Below are positions 7,531 to 14,767 of a DNA stretch of 21,109 nucleotides, in pieces. Source of the stretch: CAZNAQ01 sp964585585 (GTDB taxonomy: Bacteria > Patescibacteriota > Patescibacteriia > Patescibacteriales > JAGXOH01); assembly GCA_964585585.1 (NCBI GenBank), contig CAZPEL010000018.1, positions 1 to 21,109 on the forward strand, in the 5' to 3' direction. Position 1 is the first letter of the stretch. Every line of letters begins with the position of its first letter. The position numbers and the translations under genes were made by a program. The notes under the pieces are model-generated. The model made no database searches. It was not told the DNA's origin and saw only the letters and a program-made list of their open reading frames with translations.

Positions 7531-7588
7531 ATATTAGATATTGGAACAATTAAACCAATTCACCAATATCCAATATCCAATATCCAAT
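7516..7588. repeat. TATTGGATATT tandem/inverted repeat between ruvX and recO
   Basis: The arm at 7519-7544 and its complement at 7563-7588 pair over 26 bp with two A-C mismatches; each arm is itself three tandem copies of a GGATATT-like unit. The left arm supplies the end of ruvX and the right arm ends 2 bases before the recO ATG. The same unit lies before secY (2755-2835). Confidence 0.9.
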
Positions 7589-7590
7589 TT

Positions 7591-8307
7591 ATGGACGACA
7601 CTTTCCACACCCAAGCTATAATTTTACACCGCCGCCCCTTTAAAGAGAACGACCTTTTGGTCTCGGTTTATTCCCGCGACCTGGGGTTTTTGGAATTGGT
7701 GGCCCGGGGAGCTTTAAAGCCCGGATCCAAATTGGCCGGACATATAGAACCCCTGACCCTGATCGACCTTATGATCATAAGGGGAAGGGGTGGAAATTAC
7801 ATCGGCAGTGCCGTCGGGAGGAATTTTTATACCAATATCAGAGAAGATATCAGCAAGATGAATTATGTCGGTTCGGTCCTGAGATTGGTCCGGAAACAAA
7901 CCCGGGAAGGGGAGGCCCTCGGAGCCCCGGACATTTTTGATTTGGCAAGGGATTATTTGGAAATATTGGACGGAAGCGGAGGGGATGCCGAATTATTGAA
8001 TTTTTCCTTTTTTTTGAAGTTTTTATCGCTTTTAGGCCTGGAGCCGCAACTCTTTTATTGTTGCGGTTGCGGTCGGTCCATCCGGGCCGGGAACAATTTT
8101 TTCAGTTCCCGTCGGGGCGGGGCCGTATGCCTCGGTTGCGGCAAGAAAGGGAACCAAGGATTTTCCGTATCCGATGACTGCCTAAAAGTGTTGCGTTTTT
8201 TAAAGAACAGCGATTTTTCCAAAATAAACAGTTTAAAAGTGGAAGATAAGGGCTTGCGCCGGGAGATGGCCGGGGTGATCAAGGATTTCTATGAATATAA
8301 TTTTTAA
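7591..8307 (+). CDS. recO: DNA repair protein RecO
   Basis: Helps RecR load RecA on SSB-coated single-stranded DNA and anneals strands. The N-terminal OB fold is seen in TQAIILHRRPFKENDLLVSVYSRDLG...GALKPGSKLAG (residues 5-50). The C-terminal helical part includes the FFLKFLSLLGLEPQL block and a four-cysteine zinc site, CCGCG...CLGCG, at about residues 153-180. Length of 238 residues is typical. The ATG lies 2 bases after a strong inverted repeat, so there is no room for a Shine-Dalgarno site and the start codon sits against an RNA stem. Confidence 0.93.
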   Translation: MDDTFHTQAIILHRRPFKENDLLVSVYSRDLGFLELVARGALKPGSKLAGHIEPLTLIDLMIIRGRGGNYIGSAVGRNFYTNIREDISKMNYVGSVLRLVRKQTREGEALGAPDIFDLARDYLEILDGSGGDAELLNFSFFLKFLSLLGLEPQLFYCCGCGRSIRAGNNFFSSRRGGAVCLGCGKKGNQGFSVSDDCLKVLRFLKNSDFSKINSLKVEDKGLRREMAGVIKDFYEYNF

Positions 8308-8329
8308 TTCTTCACCCGAAACAGGAAAG

Positions 8330-8405
8330 GACCGGGGATATAAGTTTTGTTATCCTGAGGGCCATGGCAAGGTAGGCCGGAATAACAAAACTTATATCCC
8401 CGGTC
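8330..8405. repeat. 24-bp perfect inverted repeat after recO
   Basis: The arm at 8330-8353 (starting GACCGGGGATATAAG) is perfectly complementary to 8382-8405; pairing extends imperfectly to about 8322 and 8413. The 28-nt loop contains GAGGGCCATGGCAAGG. It lies 23 bases after the recO stop and may act as a bidirectional terminator. A diverged copy of its inner part is found in reverse orientation after aspS (10392-10425). Confidence 0.92.
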
Positions 8406-8551
8406 CGTTTCTGGACCCCATTTTTGTAATAATAACAACAATATCTTGCTAAAATCGGCAAAAAGATATATAATAACATCTATTGCTAAAATTTTAAATT
8501 CCGGAATGGCCGTCTTTATTTGAAAGTTTAAACAGTATAACAAGTGAATAA

Positions 8552-8557
8552 TATAAT
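8552..8557 (+). promoter_or_regulatory. TATAAT box of aspS
   Basis: TATAAT ends 8 bases before the aspS ATG at 8566, so the mRNA would have at most a one- or two-base leader. A weak TTTAAA element (8527-8532) lies 19 bp upstream. The surrounding 8420-8565 is A/T-rich with no other feature. Confidence 0.5.
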
Positions 8558-8565
8558 TTTAAATT

Positions 8566-10335
8566 ATGCTTAGAACACATACTTGCGGACAGCTCAACAA
8601 AGAACATGTAAACGAGGAGGTAGAACTTTGCGGTTGGGTGCATCGGCGCCGGGATCATGGCGGCGTTATTTTTATTGACCTCAGGGATAGATACGGCCTG
8701 ACCCAGATCAAATTCAATCCGGAAATAAAAGAAGAAACTTGGCAAGAGGCGGATAAGCTCCGTAGCGAATGGGTAATAAAGGTTAAGGGCAAAGTAGCGG
8801 CCCGACCCGGGGATATGGTCAACTCTAAACTGCAGACCGGAGAAATAGAAGTAGAGGTGGGTGAATTGGAAATTTATAGCCAAGCTCAAACTCCGCCTTT
8901 TGAGATAGACGAGGAAAAGCGGGTCGATGTCAACGAAGAAACCCGAATGAAATACAGATATCTGGACTTAAGAAAACCGGAGATATCGGAGATCATTTTA
9001 AAAAGACATCAATTTGTTAAATATGTTCGGGATTATTTATCCCAAAGGAATTTTGCCGAGATTGAGACCCCTTATTTGAGTAAAAGTACTCCGGAAGGGG
9101 CTCGGGATTTCTTAGTCCCGTCCCGGTTGCATAACGGTCAATTCTACGCTCTGCCCCAATCCCCTCAACAATACAAGCAACTGTTGATGATATCGGGAAT
9201 GGACAAATATTTCCAATTCGCCAGATGTTTCCGGGATGAGGATACCAGAGGAGACAGGCAGGCCGAATTCACCCAGTTGGATATGGAGATGTCCTTTGTG
9301 GACCGGGAGGATATATTGAATTTGACCGAGGATATGTTCACCCGGGCGGTTCAACAGATCTTTCCGGAGAAAAAGATATTATTCCGGGAATGGCCCAGGT
9401 TGGATCATGCGGAATGTTTATTAAAATACGGAACTGACAGGCCGGACTTGCGTTTCGGTATGGAGATCCAGGAGCTTAGTGATTTGGTCAAGGGTTGCGA
9501 GTTTAAGGTTTTCCAGGAAACCCTGGATAAAGGCGGAGTGGTCCGGGCTTTAGTGGCCCCTCAAGGTTCGCAGCTCAGCCGGACCCAAATAGACGACCTA
9601 ACCAACTTTGTGGCCGATTATGGAGCCAAGGGTTTGGCTTATATCATAGTTAAGGATCAGGAATTGCAATCGCCCATAGTTAAATTCCTGGGTGAGGATC
9701 TGGCCTGGAAAATAGTCAAGGCGACCGGAGCTCAGGCCGGTGACACTATCTTTTTCGGAGCGGATTCGGAAAAAGTGGTCCGAGAGGCCTTGGGAGCTTT
9801 AAGGAATGAATTGGCCTCGAGATTGGGGCTTTTGGACAAGGATCAATTGGCCTTTGCCTTTGTGGTGGATTTTCCTTTGTTTGAAGAAGAGAAACAGAAC
9901 GGCTATTATGCGCCGGAACATCATATGTTCACCTACCCCAATCCGGAGGATATGGAACTTTTGGACAAGGATCCGCATCGGGTTCGTTCTTATCAATATG
10001 ATGTGGTGGTTAACGGGGTGGAAGCGGCCGGAGGTAGTATCAGGATTCATGACCGCGATATCCAGGAAAAAATATTTGATCTGATCGGGTTCGGAGAGGA
10101 GGACAAAAAGAGATTTTCCCACTTTTTAAAGGCCTTTGAGTACGGAGTGCCCCCGCATGGCGGGATAGCGGCTGGACTGGAAAGGTTATTAATGGTTATA
10201 ATGAATAAGAACAGTATTCGGGATATTATGCCCTTCCCCAAGACCGGTGACGGCCGGGATCTGATGATGGAAACTCCATCCGAAGTAGAGGAAAAGCAAT
10301 TAAAGGAACTCGGAATAAGGATTAAAAAGGACTAA
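8566..10335 (+). CDS. aspS: Aspartyl-tRNA synthetase, bacterial type, probably non-discriminating
   Basis: Class II synthetase charging tRNA-Asp with aspartate. The N-terminal anticodon-binding OB fold (residues 1-105) is followed by the class II core with motif 2 at about 217-240 (FARCFRDEDTRGDRQAEFTQLDMEM), the bacterial GAD insertion domain (about 285-420), and motif 3 near 535-550 (GGIAAGLERLLM...IRDIMPFPK). Length of 589 residues is normal. The OB fold has RRRDHGG with His at residue 31; enzymes that also charge tRNA-Asn (Pseudomonas, for example) share this His, whereas discriminating E. coli AspRS has Leu, so charging of tRNA-Asn followed by GatCAB amidation is likely. It is transcribed alone or nearly so, between two related repeats. 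Confidence 0.97.
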   Translation: MLRTHTCGQLNKEHVNEEVELCGWVHRRRDHGGVIFIDLRDRYGLTQIKFNPEIKEETWQEADKLRSEWVIKVKGKVAARPGDMVNSKLQTGEIEVEVGELEIYSQAQTPPFEIDEEKRVDVNEETRMKYRYLDLRKPEISEIILKRHQFVKYVRDYLSQRNFAEIETPYLSKSTPEGARDFLVPSRLHNGQFYALPQSPQQYKQLLMISGMDKYFQFARCFRDEDTRGDRQAEFTQLDMEMSFVDREDILNLTEDMFTRAVQQIFPEKKILFREWPRLDHAECLLKYGTDRPDLRFGMEIQELSDLVKGCEFKVFQETLDKGGVVRALVAPQGSQLSRTQIDDLTNFVADYGAKGLAYIIVKDQELQSPIVKFLGEDLAWKIVKATGAQAGDTIFFGADSEKVVREALGALRNELASRLGLLDKDQLAFAFVVDFPLFEEEKQNGYYAPEHHMFTYPNPEDMELLDKDPHRVRSYQYDVVVNGVEAAGGSIRIHDRDIQEKIFDLIGFGEEDKKRFSHFLKAFEYGVPPHGGIAAGLERLLMVIMNKNSIRDIMPFPKTGDGRDLMMETPSEVEEKQLKELGIRIKKD

Positions 10336-10383
10336 GAGTCGGGGCTGTTACCGATCTGGAAGTGCTTCGTTTAACATTAGGAA

Positions 10384-10426
10384 TGGTTTATCCTACCCTT
10401 GCCATGGCCCTCGGGATAACAAAACC
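10384..10426. repeat. Diverged reverse copy of the recO-aspS repeat
   Basis: Bases 10392-10425 match the reverse complement of 8344-8376 except for one inserted C and one A-to-G change; both contain GCCATGGC. GGTTTATCC (10385-10393) can pair with GGAT and AAAACC (10414-10426), giving an imperfect stem-loop. It lies 50 bases after the aspS stop; the rest of the 234-bp spacer holds the promoter and hairpin listed below. Confidence 0.85.
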
Positions 10427-10484
10427 CTTGTTCTTGGTTTCTTGTGTGGATTTAAGCCCTATAAAGTTGTTTAAATCTTAAATG

Positions 10485-10513
10485 TTCTCATCTTGTAAAA
10501 AAGTTTTTATAAT
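10485..10513 (+). promoter_or_regulatory. Probable promoter of the DUF5671-like gene
   Basis: TTCTCA (10485-10490), 17-bp spacer, perfect TATAAT (10508-10513). The -35 is weak. The transcript would start near 10520 and include the hairpin at 10539-10561. Confidence 0.5.
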
Positions 10514-10538
10514 TTATTTGTTAATATTAAAATTAATC

Positions 10539-10561
10539 AAAGGAGGGGAAACCCGACCTTT
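10539..10561 (+). promoter_or_regulatory. Hairpin containing a Shine-Dalgarno-like AAAGGAGG
   Basis: AAAGG (10539-10543) pairs with CCTTT (10557-10561) and GGG with CCC inside. The motif AAAGGAGGGG is the only strong anti-16S match before any gene here, but it is more than 20 bases from the ATG at 10570 and buried in the stem. Either a chance hairpin or a structure that blocks or repositions ribosomes. Confidence 0.45.
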
Positions 10562-10569
10562 TCAACTCT

Positions 10570-11502
10570 ATGGAAAACAACAATCACGGCAATGCCGCCA
10601 AATTCGCTTTTTTCTATCTTTTGTCCCTGGTGGCCTTGCTTTTTATGTCCCTGTCCACGGGCATGATCCTTTTCCAGGTCATTAATAAATTCATTGCCAG
10701 CACTCCCGGTGTTTATTCCGGAGATTATTCCTCCGAAGCTTTGCGCTTCGCCATATCCAGTTTAGTGGTGGCTATTCCGATATTTTATGTGATATCGGCC
10801 CAGATACACAAGAATCTCTACCAAGGCAACTTGAGTTCGGAGTCCGGTATTAGAAAATGGCTGACCTATTTTATACTTTTTGTCTCCTCGGTGGTAATGA
10901 TAGTGTGGCTGATAATCACTATCAATAGTTTCCTGGACGGAGAATTAACCCTGAAATTCGGTCTGAAATTTTTGAGCGTTTTGGCCATAGCCGGAACCAT
11001 ATTCGGTTTTTATTTTTATGATATCAAAAGAGATAATGTCCAGGGCATCAAGGATCCGGTTATAAAATCCTTTTTTGGGGGTACTTTGGCTTTGGTGGTT
11101 ATCATCTTTGCCAGCGGTCTGTTTATAATGGAATCTCCGTGGCAGGTTCGGGCCAAGAATTTGGACCGAGAAGTATTAAGGGATCTCAATTCTTTGCAGT
11201 CCAGAGTAGAGAGATACTACAGGGAAAACAATGTCCTTCCGGCCAACCTGGAAACTATTTTGCAAGAGTATAGCTATTTGGACCAAGAGGATATTTCGGA
11301 TCCGGAATCAGGAAAGAAGTACGAGTATCAAATCACCGGAGACAGGACTTATCAATTGTGCGCCGATTTTCGGACCTCCGGCGAAGATGATGATTATTAT
11401 TTGGGCCGGGAATGGTCTCATGATAAAGGATACAAATGTTTTGAACTGGAAGTGGAAGAGGAGGACAATGACTCCACCCCCACTCCTCGGGTGATCCAGT
11501 AA
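10570..11502 (+). CDS. DUF5671-like membrane protein with pilin-like C-terminal domain
   Basis: Five hydrophobic segments occupy about residues 12-38, 58-80, 95-117, 126-147 and 166-188, matching the DUF5671 membrane domain common in CPR genomes. The remaining 120 residues are soluble: a helix (LRDLNSLQSRVERYYRENNVLP, about 203-224) then ANLETIL...DPESGKKYEYQITGDRTYQLCADF, a pattern seen in type II secretion/pseudopilin-like C-terminal domains, where a helix is followed by a small beta sheet. Two cysteines (in YQLCADF and YKCFELE) could form a disulfide. The end is acidic. Function is unknown; the second domain probably faces outside. It has its own promoter and a strong terminator. Confidence 0.85.
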   Translation: MENNNHGNAAKFAFFYLLSLVALLFMSLSTGMILFQVINKFIASTPGVYSGDYSSEALRFAISSLVVAIPIFYVISAQIHKNLYQGNLSSESGIRKWLTYFILFVSSVVMIVWLIITINSFLDGELTLKFGLKFLSVLAIAGTIFGFYFYDIKRDNVQGIKDPVIKSFFGGTLALVVIIFASGLFIMESPWQVRAKNLDREVLRDLNSLQSRVERYYRENNVLPANLETILQEYSYLDQEDISDPESGKKYEYQITGDRTYQLCADFRTSGEDDDYYLGREWSHDKGYKCFELEVEEEDNDSTPTPRVIQ

Positions 11503-11527
11503 AGATATCGATATTTTGGAAATAAAA

Positions 11528-11554
11528 AACCGCCCTGTTAAGGGGCGGTTTTTT
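11528..11554 (+). terminator. Intrinsic terminator after the DUF5671-like gene
   Basis: AACCGCCC (11528-11535) pairs perfectly with GGGCGGTT (11543-11550), 7-nt loop, followed by a T-run through 11554. Textbook form. Confidence 0.93.
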
Positions 11555-11581
11555 GCTTTTACCCCGTTTTTGCGGTATAAT
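11553..11581 (+). promoter_or_regulatory. Promoter of the YbaK-like/scpAB gene group
   Basis: TTGCTT (11553-11558), 17-bp spacer, perfect TATAAT (11576-11581). The -35 begins within the T-tail of the preceding terminator, so one operon ends exactly where the next begins. The leader of about 65 nt is A/T-rich with repeated TTAGAA-like words. Confidence 0.75.
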
Positions 11582-11651
11582 GTAATTGAAGATCGAATTT
11601 AGAATTTAGAAGTTAGATTGCAGAATTAGGATTTAAAATAATTTTAAAAAT

Positions 11652-12371
11652 ATGCCTCAATCCAAAAAAACCCAAAAAACCAAACAAAAAAGGCCTCCGG
11701 CCAAAATAATCAATTATCTGGAGAAAATGGGAGTGAGTCATGATATTTTAGAGCACAAGACCGTGTATACGGCCATTGATGCCGCTAATACCCTGAAGAA
11801 GAAATTGGGCCAGATCGCCAAATCTTTGCTTGTCAAAGCGGACAAAGATTATTATTTGGTTCTGCTGCCGGCGGATAAGAATTTGCATGAAGAGAAGTTG
11901 AAAAAGATCATCAGTCAGCAAAAAGGCAAAGAAGTAAAAACCATCAAGATCCCCGGGGAAAAGATCATGTCCGAAGTTCTAAAGGTTAAGCAGGGCGCTT
12001 TGAGCGCCTTTGGCCAGATCCATAAATTGCCGGTAATAGCGGATAAGGAGTTGGAAAAGACCAAAAAGGCGGTTTTCCCTTCCGGCGGGTTCAACCATTC
12101 CGTGGAAATGGCGGTTAAGGATTTCTTGAAGTTGGAGGATGCGGTTTTGGCCAATATCGGAGTCAAAAAGAAGATAAAAACCCCTAAAAAGAATACCCCT
12201 AAAAAGAAAACCGGCCCGGCTTCGACCCGGAAGAAAACTTCCGGATCCTCCGCCCGAAAGACGGCTACCGCCAAGAAAAAGTCGGCGGGAACAACCCGAA
12301 CCAAGGCCAAAACCGGCGGAAAAACCACCACCCGCAAAACCTCGGGCAATAAAAAGACATCTAAGAAATAA
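11652..12371 (+). CDS. YbaK/ProX-type aminoacyl-tRNA deacylase domain with histone-like tail
   Basis: After a short basic N-terminus, residues 18-172 form a YbaK/EbsC/ProX-like domain, the family that hydrolyses mischarged aminoacyl-tRNAs in trans: HDILEHKTVYTAIDAAN, the conserved lysine in IAKSLLVK (about 58-65), VKQGALSAFGQ and the FPSGGFNHSVEMAVKDF block. From about residue 173 to 239 the protein changes to a K/T/S/A/R/G-only tail (KKNTPKKKTG, KKTSGSSARKTATAKKK) like histone H1 C-termini, with no acidic residues. The tail should bind nucleic acid and may tether the enzyme to tRNA, the ribosome or DNA. Which amino acid it edits cannot be told. scpA starts 5 bases after the stop. Confidence 0.85.
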   Translation: MPQSKKTQKTKQKRPPAKIINYLEKMGVSHDILEHKTVYTAIDAANTLKKKLGQIAKSLLVKADKDYYLVLLPADKNLHEEKLKKIISQQKGKEVKTIKIPGEKIMSEVLKVKQGALSAFGQIHKLPVIADKELEKTKKAVFPSGGFNHSVEMAVKDFLKLEDAVLANIGVKKKIKTPKKNTPKKKTGPASTRKKTSGSSARKTATAKKKSAGTTRTKAKTGGKTTTRKTSGNKKTSKK

Positions 12372-12376
12372 ATTCC

Positions 12377-13114
12377 ATGTTAGAGGTAAAGATAAAAAAT
12401 TTCGAGGGCCCTTTAGACCTGCTTCTTAAGTTAATAGAGAAACAGGAGATGGATATTACCAAAATAAGTTTGGCCCAAATAGCCGATCAATATGTGGAGT
12501 ATATTAAGGCCACCAAGGACATCAAACCCGAGGATATAGGTGATTTTTTGGTAATGGCCGCCCGACTCATGTTCATCAAATCCAAGATATTGCTTCCTTA
12601 TTTTGAGTGGGAGGAGGATGAAGAAGAGGAGGAATTGAAGCAGCAGTTAAAGATATACAAAGAATTTTTGGAGGCCAGCAAGAATTTGGAAGAGATATTG
12701 AAGCAAAAGAATTTCAGTTATATTCCCAATTTGGGCCATAACAGGAATTATAAAACTCGATCCTTGTTGCCGGAAGAAGGGGTGTTTTACCCTCCCAAGA
12801 ATGTTCAGGCCGGGGATATGTCCCGGGTTATGGGGCAATTGATACAGGCCTGGAAGAGGAGTGAGGCCTGGCAGGAAAGATTACGGGAGGAAAAAATGGA
12901 CCGCAAGATAAGCTTGGAGGAGAAAATAGATAATTTAAGAAAAATGATGGCCCGAAAGGCCAAATTCAGTTTTGATAAGCTTGTCCAGGGTTCAGCCAAC
13001 AAAACCGATATCATAGTCAGTTTTTTGGCCGTGTTGGAGTTAAGCAAGCAGAGAGTGGTGGTGACCGAGCAAAAAGAATTGTTTTCCTCTATTGATATAA
13101 ATTCCTGTAATTGA
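12377..13114 (+). CDS. scpA: Segregation and condensation protein A (kleisin)
   Basis: Kleisin subunit that bridges the Smc heads in the bacterial condensin. The N-terminal KIKNFEGPLDLLLKLIEKQEMDITKISLAQIADQYVEYI (residues 5-43) is the family hallmark; LVMAARLMFIKSKILLP follows (about 58-74), then an acidic linker (EWEEDEEEEEL) and the C-terminal winged helix (KLVQGSANKTDIIVSFLAVLELSKQ, about 197-221). Length of 245 residues is typical. It forms a pair with scpB, whose ATG is 17 bases after the scpA TGA. smc is not in the window. Confidence 0.95.
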   Translation: MLEVKIKNFEGPLDLLLKLIEKQEMDITKISLAQIADQYVEYIKATKDIKPEDIGDFLVMAARLMFIKSKILLPYFEWEEDEEEEELKQQLKIYKEFLEASKNLEEILKQKNFSYIPNLGHNRNYKTRSLLPEEGVFYPPKNVQAGDMSRVMGQLIQAWKRSEAWQERLREEKMDRKISLEEKIDNLRKMMARKAKFSFDKLVQGSANKTDIIVSFLAVLELSKQRVVVTEQKELFSSIDINSCN

Positions 13115-13131
13115 GATTAAAATACCAGTTT

Positions 13132-13686
13132 ATGAAAAAAGATACAAAAAGCCAATTAGAGTCCTTACTTTTCATAGCGGCCCGTTCTTTGTCGGTAAAA
13201 GAGATGGCCAAGGCGGTGAAAAAGGATATCCGGGAAGTAGAAGCGGCGGCCGAGGAGTTACTTCAGGAATATAAGGACCAGGGCAGAGGGCTGCAGTTGG
13301 TAAAGAACGGTTCCCAGTTTCAAATGGTAAGTTCCTCGGAGAACTCCCAATTGATCCAGGATTTCATCCAGGACGAGACCACCGGTGAATTGACTCGGCC
13401 CAGCTTGGAAACTTTGACCATAATCGCTTATCGCGGCCCTGTTTCCAAGACTGACCTGGACCGGATCCGCGGGGTCAATTGTTCTTTGATATTAAGAAAC
13501 CTACTTCTGCGGGGCTTGGTCAATTCCCGGAAAGACAAGCAAAAAGAAGAGACTTACTACACCGTGAGTATGGAGTTTTTGCGTTTTCTGGGAGTTAATG
13601 ATATAAAGGAATTGCCCGATTACGACAAGTTAAGCCAGGATGATACCCTGGACCGGATATTGGAACAAGAGCAAGAAGAGAAATAA
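13132..13686 (+). CDS. scpB: Segregation and condensation protein B
   Basis: Dimeric winged-helix partner of ScpA in the Smc complex. The pattern QLESLLFIAARSLSVKEMAKAVKK (N-terminal winged helix), LETLTIIAYRGPVSKTDLDRIRGVNCSLILRNLLLRGLV (second winged helix) and YYTVSMEFLRFLGVNDIKELPDY is diagnostic. I chose the ATG at 13132 (MKKDTKSQLES, 184 residues); a TTG at 13111 overlapping the scpA stop would add seven residues but seems less likely given the ATG. Confidence 0.94.
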   Translation: MKKDTKSQLESLLFIAARSLSVKEMAKAVKKDIREVEAAAEELLQEYKDQGRGLQLVKNGSQFQMVSSSENSQLIQDFIQDETTGELTRPSLETLTIIAYRGPVSKTDLDRIRGVNCSLILRNLLLRGLVNSRKDKQKEETYYTVSMEFLRFLGVNDIKELPDYDKLSQDDTLDRILEQEQEEK

Positions 13687-13695
13687 TAGTTTTTT

Positions 13696-14709
13696 ATGTT
13701 AGCATTGTTAGCGAGTTTTTTAACTTCGGTTTTAATAATAAATATTTGTCCTATTCCCGCTAATTTCGCTCCAGAAGCCCGGATCCACAATTTTGTGGCC
13801 TGGGATAAGGAAGTTTGGTCCCGGGCCGGAAACAGTATATGGAGCTTTTCCGCCCGCAATTTCCCCCAACTGCATTTACGGCCGGCCAATGCCGACCTCG
13901 CCACTACTACCGCGGAGAAACCGGATCGTCCCGTTCGTAAGCCGGAGGCCTCTTCTTTTGTTCTGGAGCAGGGCTCGGCCGCGGTTTGGGACGAGGACAA
14001 CCAAACTTTTTTATTCCAAGCAAGAGGAGAGAAAAAGAGACCTATAGCCAGTATAAGTAAGTTAATGACCGCCCTGGTCTTTCTGGATAACAACCCGGGC
14101 TGGGACCATGTTTATGAAATAACCAGGCAGGACAGGCGCGAGGGCGGCCGGATATTCGTATATTTGGGGGATCGGGTACAAGTAAAGGATCTTTTTAATA
14201 TCAGTTTAGTGGCTTCGGCCAACACCGCCACTATGGCTTTGGTTCATTCCACTGGCCTGACCGAGGAAGAATTTGTAAAAGAAATGAATTCGAGGGCCGG
14301 CGACATCGGCTTGGTCAAGACCGAATTCCGGGATGTGTCCGGTTTGAGCCGGGATAATGTTTCCACCGCCAAGGAAGTGGTCAAGCTGGCCCAAGAGGCC
14401 CTGGACGCTCCCGAGATCCGGGAGGCGGTTTTAAGGGAAAAATACCGGTTTTCCACCCAACAAGGAGACACCCGCGTGGTTCTTTCCACCGATGACCTAT
14501 TAAAAGATTTTCCCTATAAGAACATTGATATTCGTGGCGGAAAAACCGGATATACGCCTCAGGCCGGATATTGTTTTGTCGGAGGTTTCCGTAAACAAGG
14601 TGGGGAAAATGAACTTATTTCTGTTATTTTGGGAGCGGAAGAAGAGGAGGACAGGTTTGAAAAAACCCGGGAATTGATAGATTGGGCTTATACAAGTTAT
14701 CGTTGGTAG
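13696..14709 (+). CDS. Serine-type D-Ala-D-Ala carboxypeptidase (peptidase S11, PBP5-like)
   Basis: Penicillin-binding-protein fold enzyme that trims peptidoglycan stem peptides outside the membrane. The three active-site motifs are present: SISK (S119 nucleophile, K122) in RPIASISKLMTALVFLD, SAN at 174-176 and KTG at 283-285 (GGKTGYTPQAGYC). The N-terminus MLALLASFLTSVLIINICPIP is a hydrophobic signal or anchor, followed by a linker of about 60 residues before the domain (about 88-337). Length of 337 residues is within the family range. It begins 9 bases after scpB, perhaps in the same transcript. The C-terminal amphipathic anchor of PBP5 is absent. Confidence 0.92.
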   Translation: MLALLASFLTSVLIINICPIPANFAPEARIHNFVAWDKEVWSRAGNSIWSFSARNFPQLHLRPANADLATTTAEKPDRPVRKPEASSFVLEQGSAAVWDEDNQTFLFQARGEKKRPIASISKLMTALVFLDNNPGWDHVYEITRQDRREGGRIFVYLGDRVQVKDLFNISLVASANTATMALVHSTGLTEEEFVKEMNSRAGDIGLVKTEFRDVSGLSRDNVSTAKEVVKLAQEALDAPEIREAVLREKYRFSTQQGDTRVVLSTDDLLKDFPYKNIDIRGGKTGYTPQAGYCFVGGFRKQGGENELISVILGAEEEEDRFEKTRELIDWAYTSYRW

Positions 14710-14711
14710 GA

Positions 14712-14740
14712 TTGTATTTGCTTAAAAGTAATGATATATT
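14712..14740 (+). promoter_or_regulatory. Candidate promoter of tpiA
   Basis: TTGTAT (14712-14717), 17-bp spacer, TATATT (14735-14740) preceded by TGA, i.e. an extended -10. A second perfect TATAAT at 14758-14763 lies 4 bases before the ATG and could alternatively yield a leaderless message. Confidence 0.5.
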
Positions 14741-14767
14741 GATTTTAAGAAACAAATTATAATTATT

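Noticed and set aside
7516..7588. CRISPR-like array from the TATTGGATATT repeats
   Set aside because: Units are 7-9 bases, adjacent and inverted, with no unique spacers and no cas genes.
11915..12349. Minus-strand frame of 144 residues opposite the histone-like tail
   Set aside because: A shadow caused by lysine-rich codons, with a valine/phenylalanine-rich product and no start context.
13111..13131. TTG start for scpB overlapping the scpA stop
   Set aside because: A four-base overlap is attractive, but the ATG at 13132 gives the typical ScpB start and fits the T at -1 pattern.
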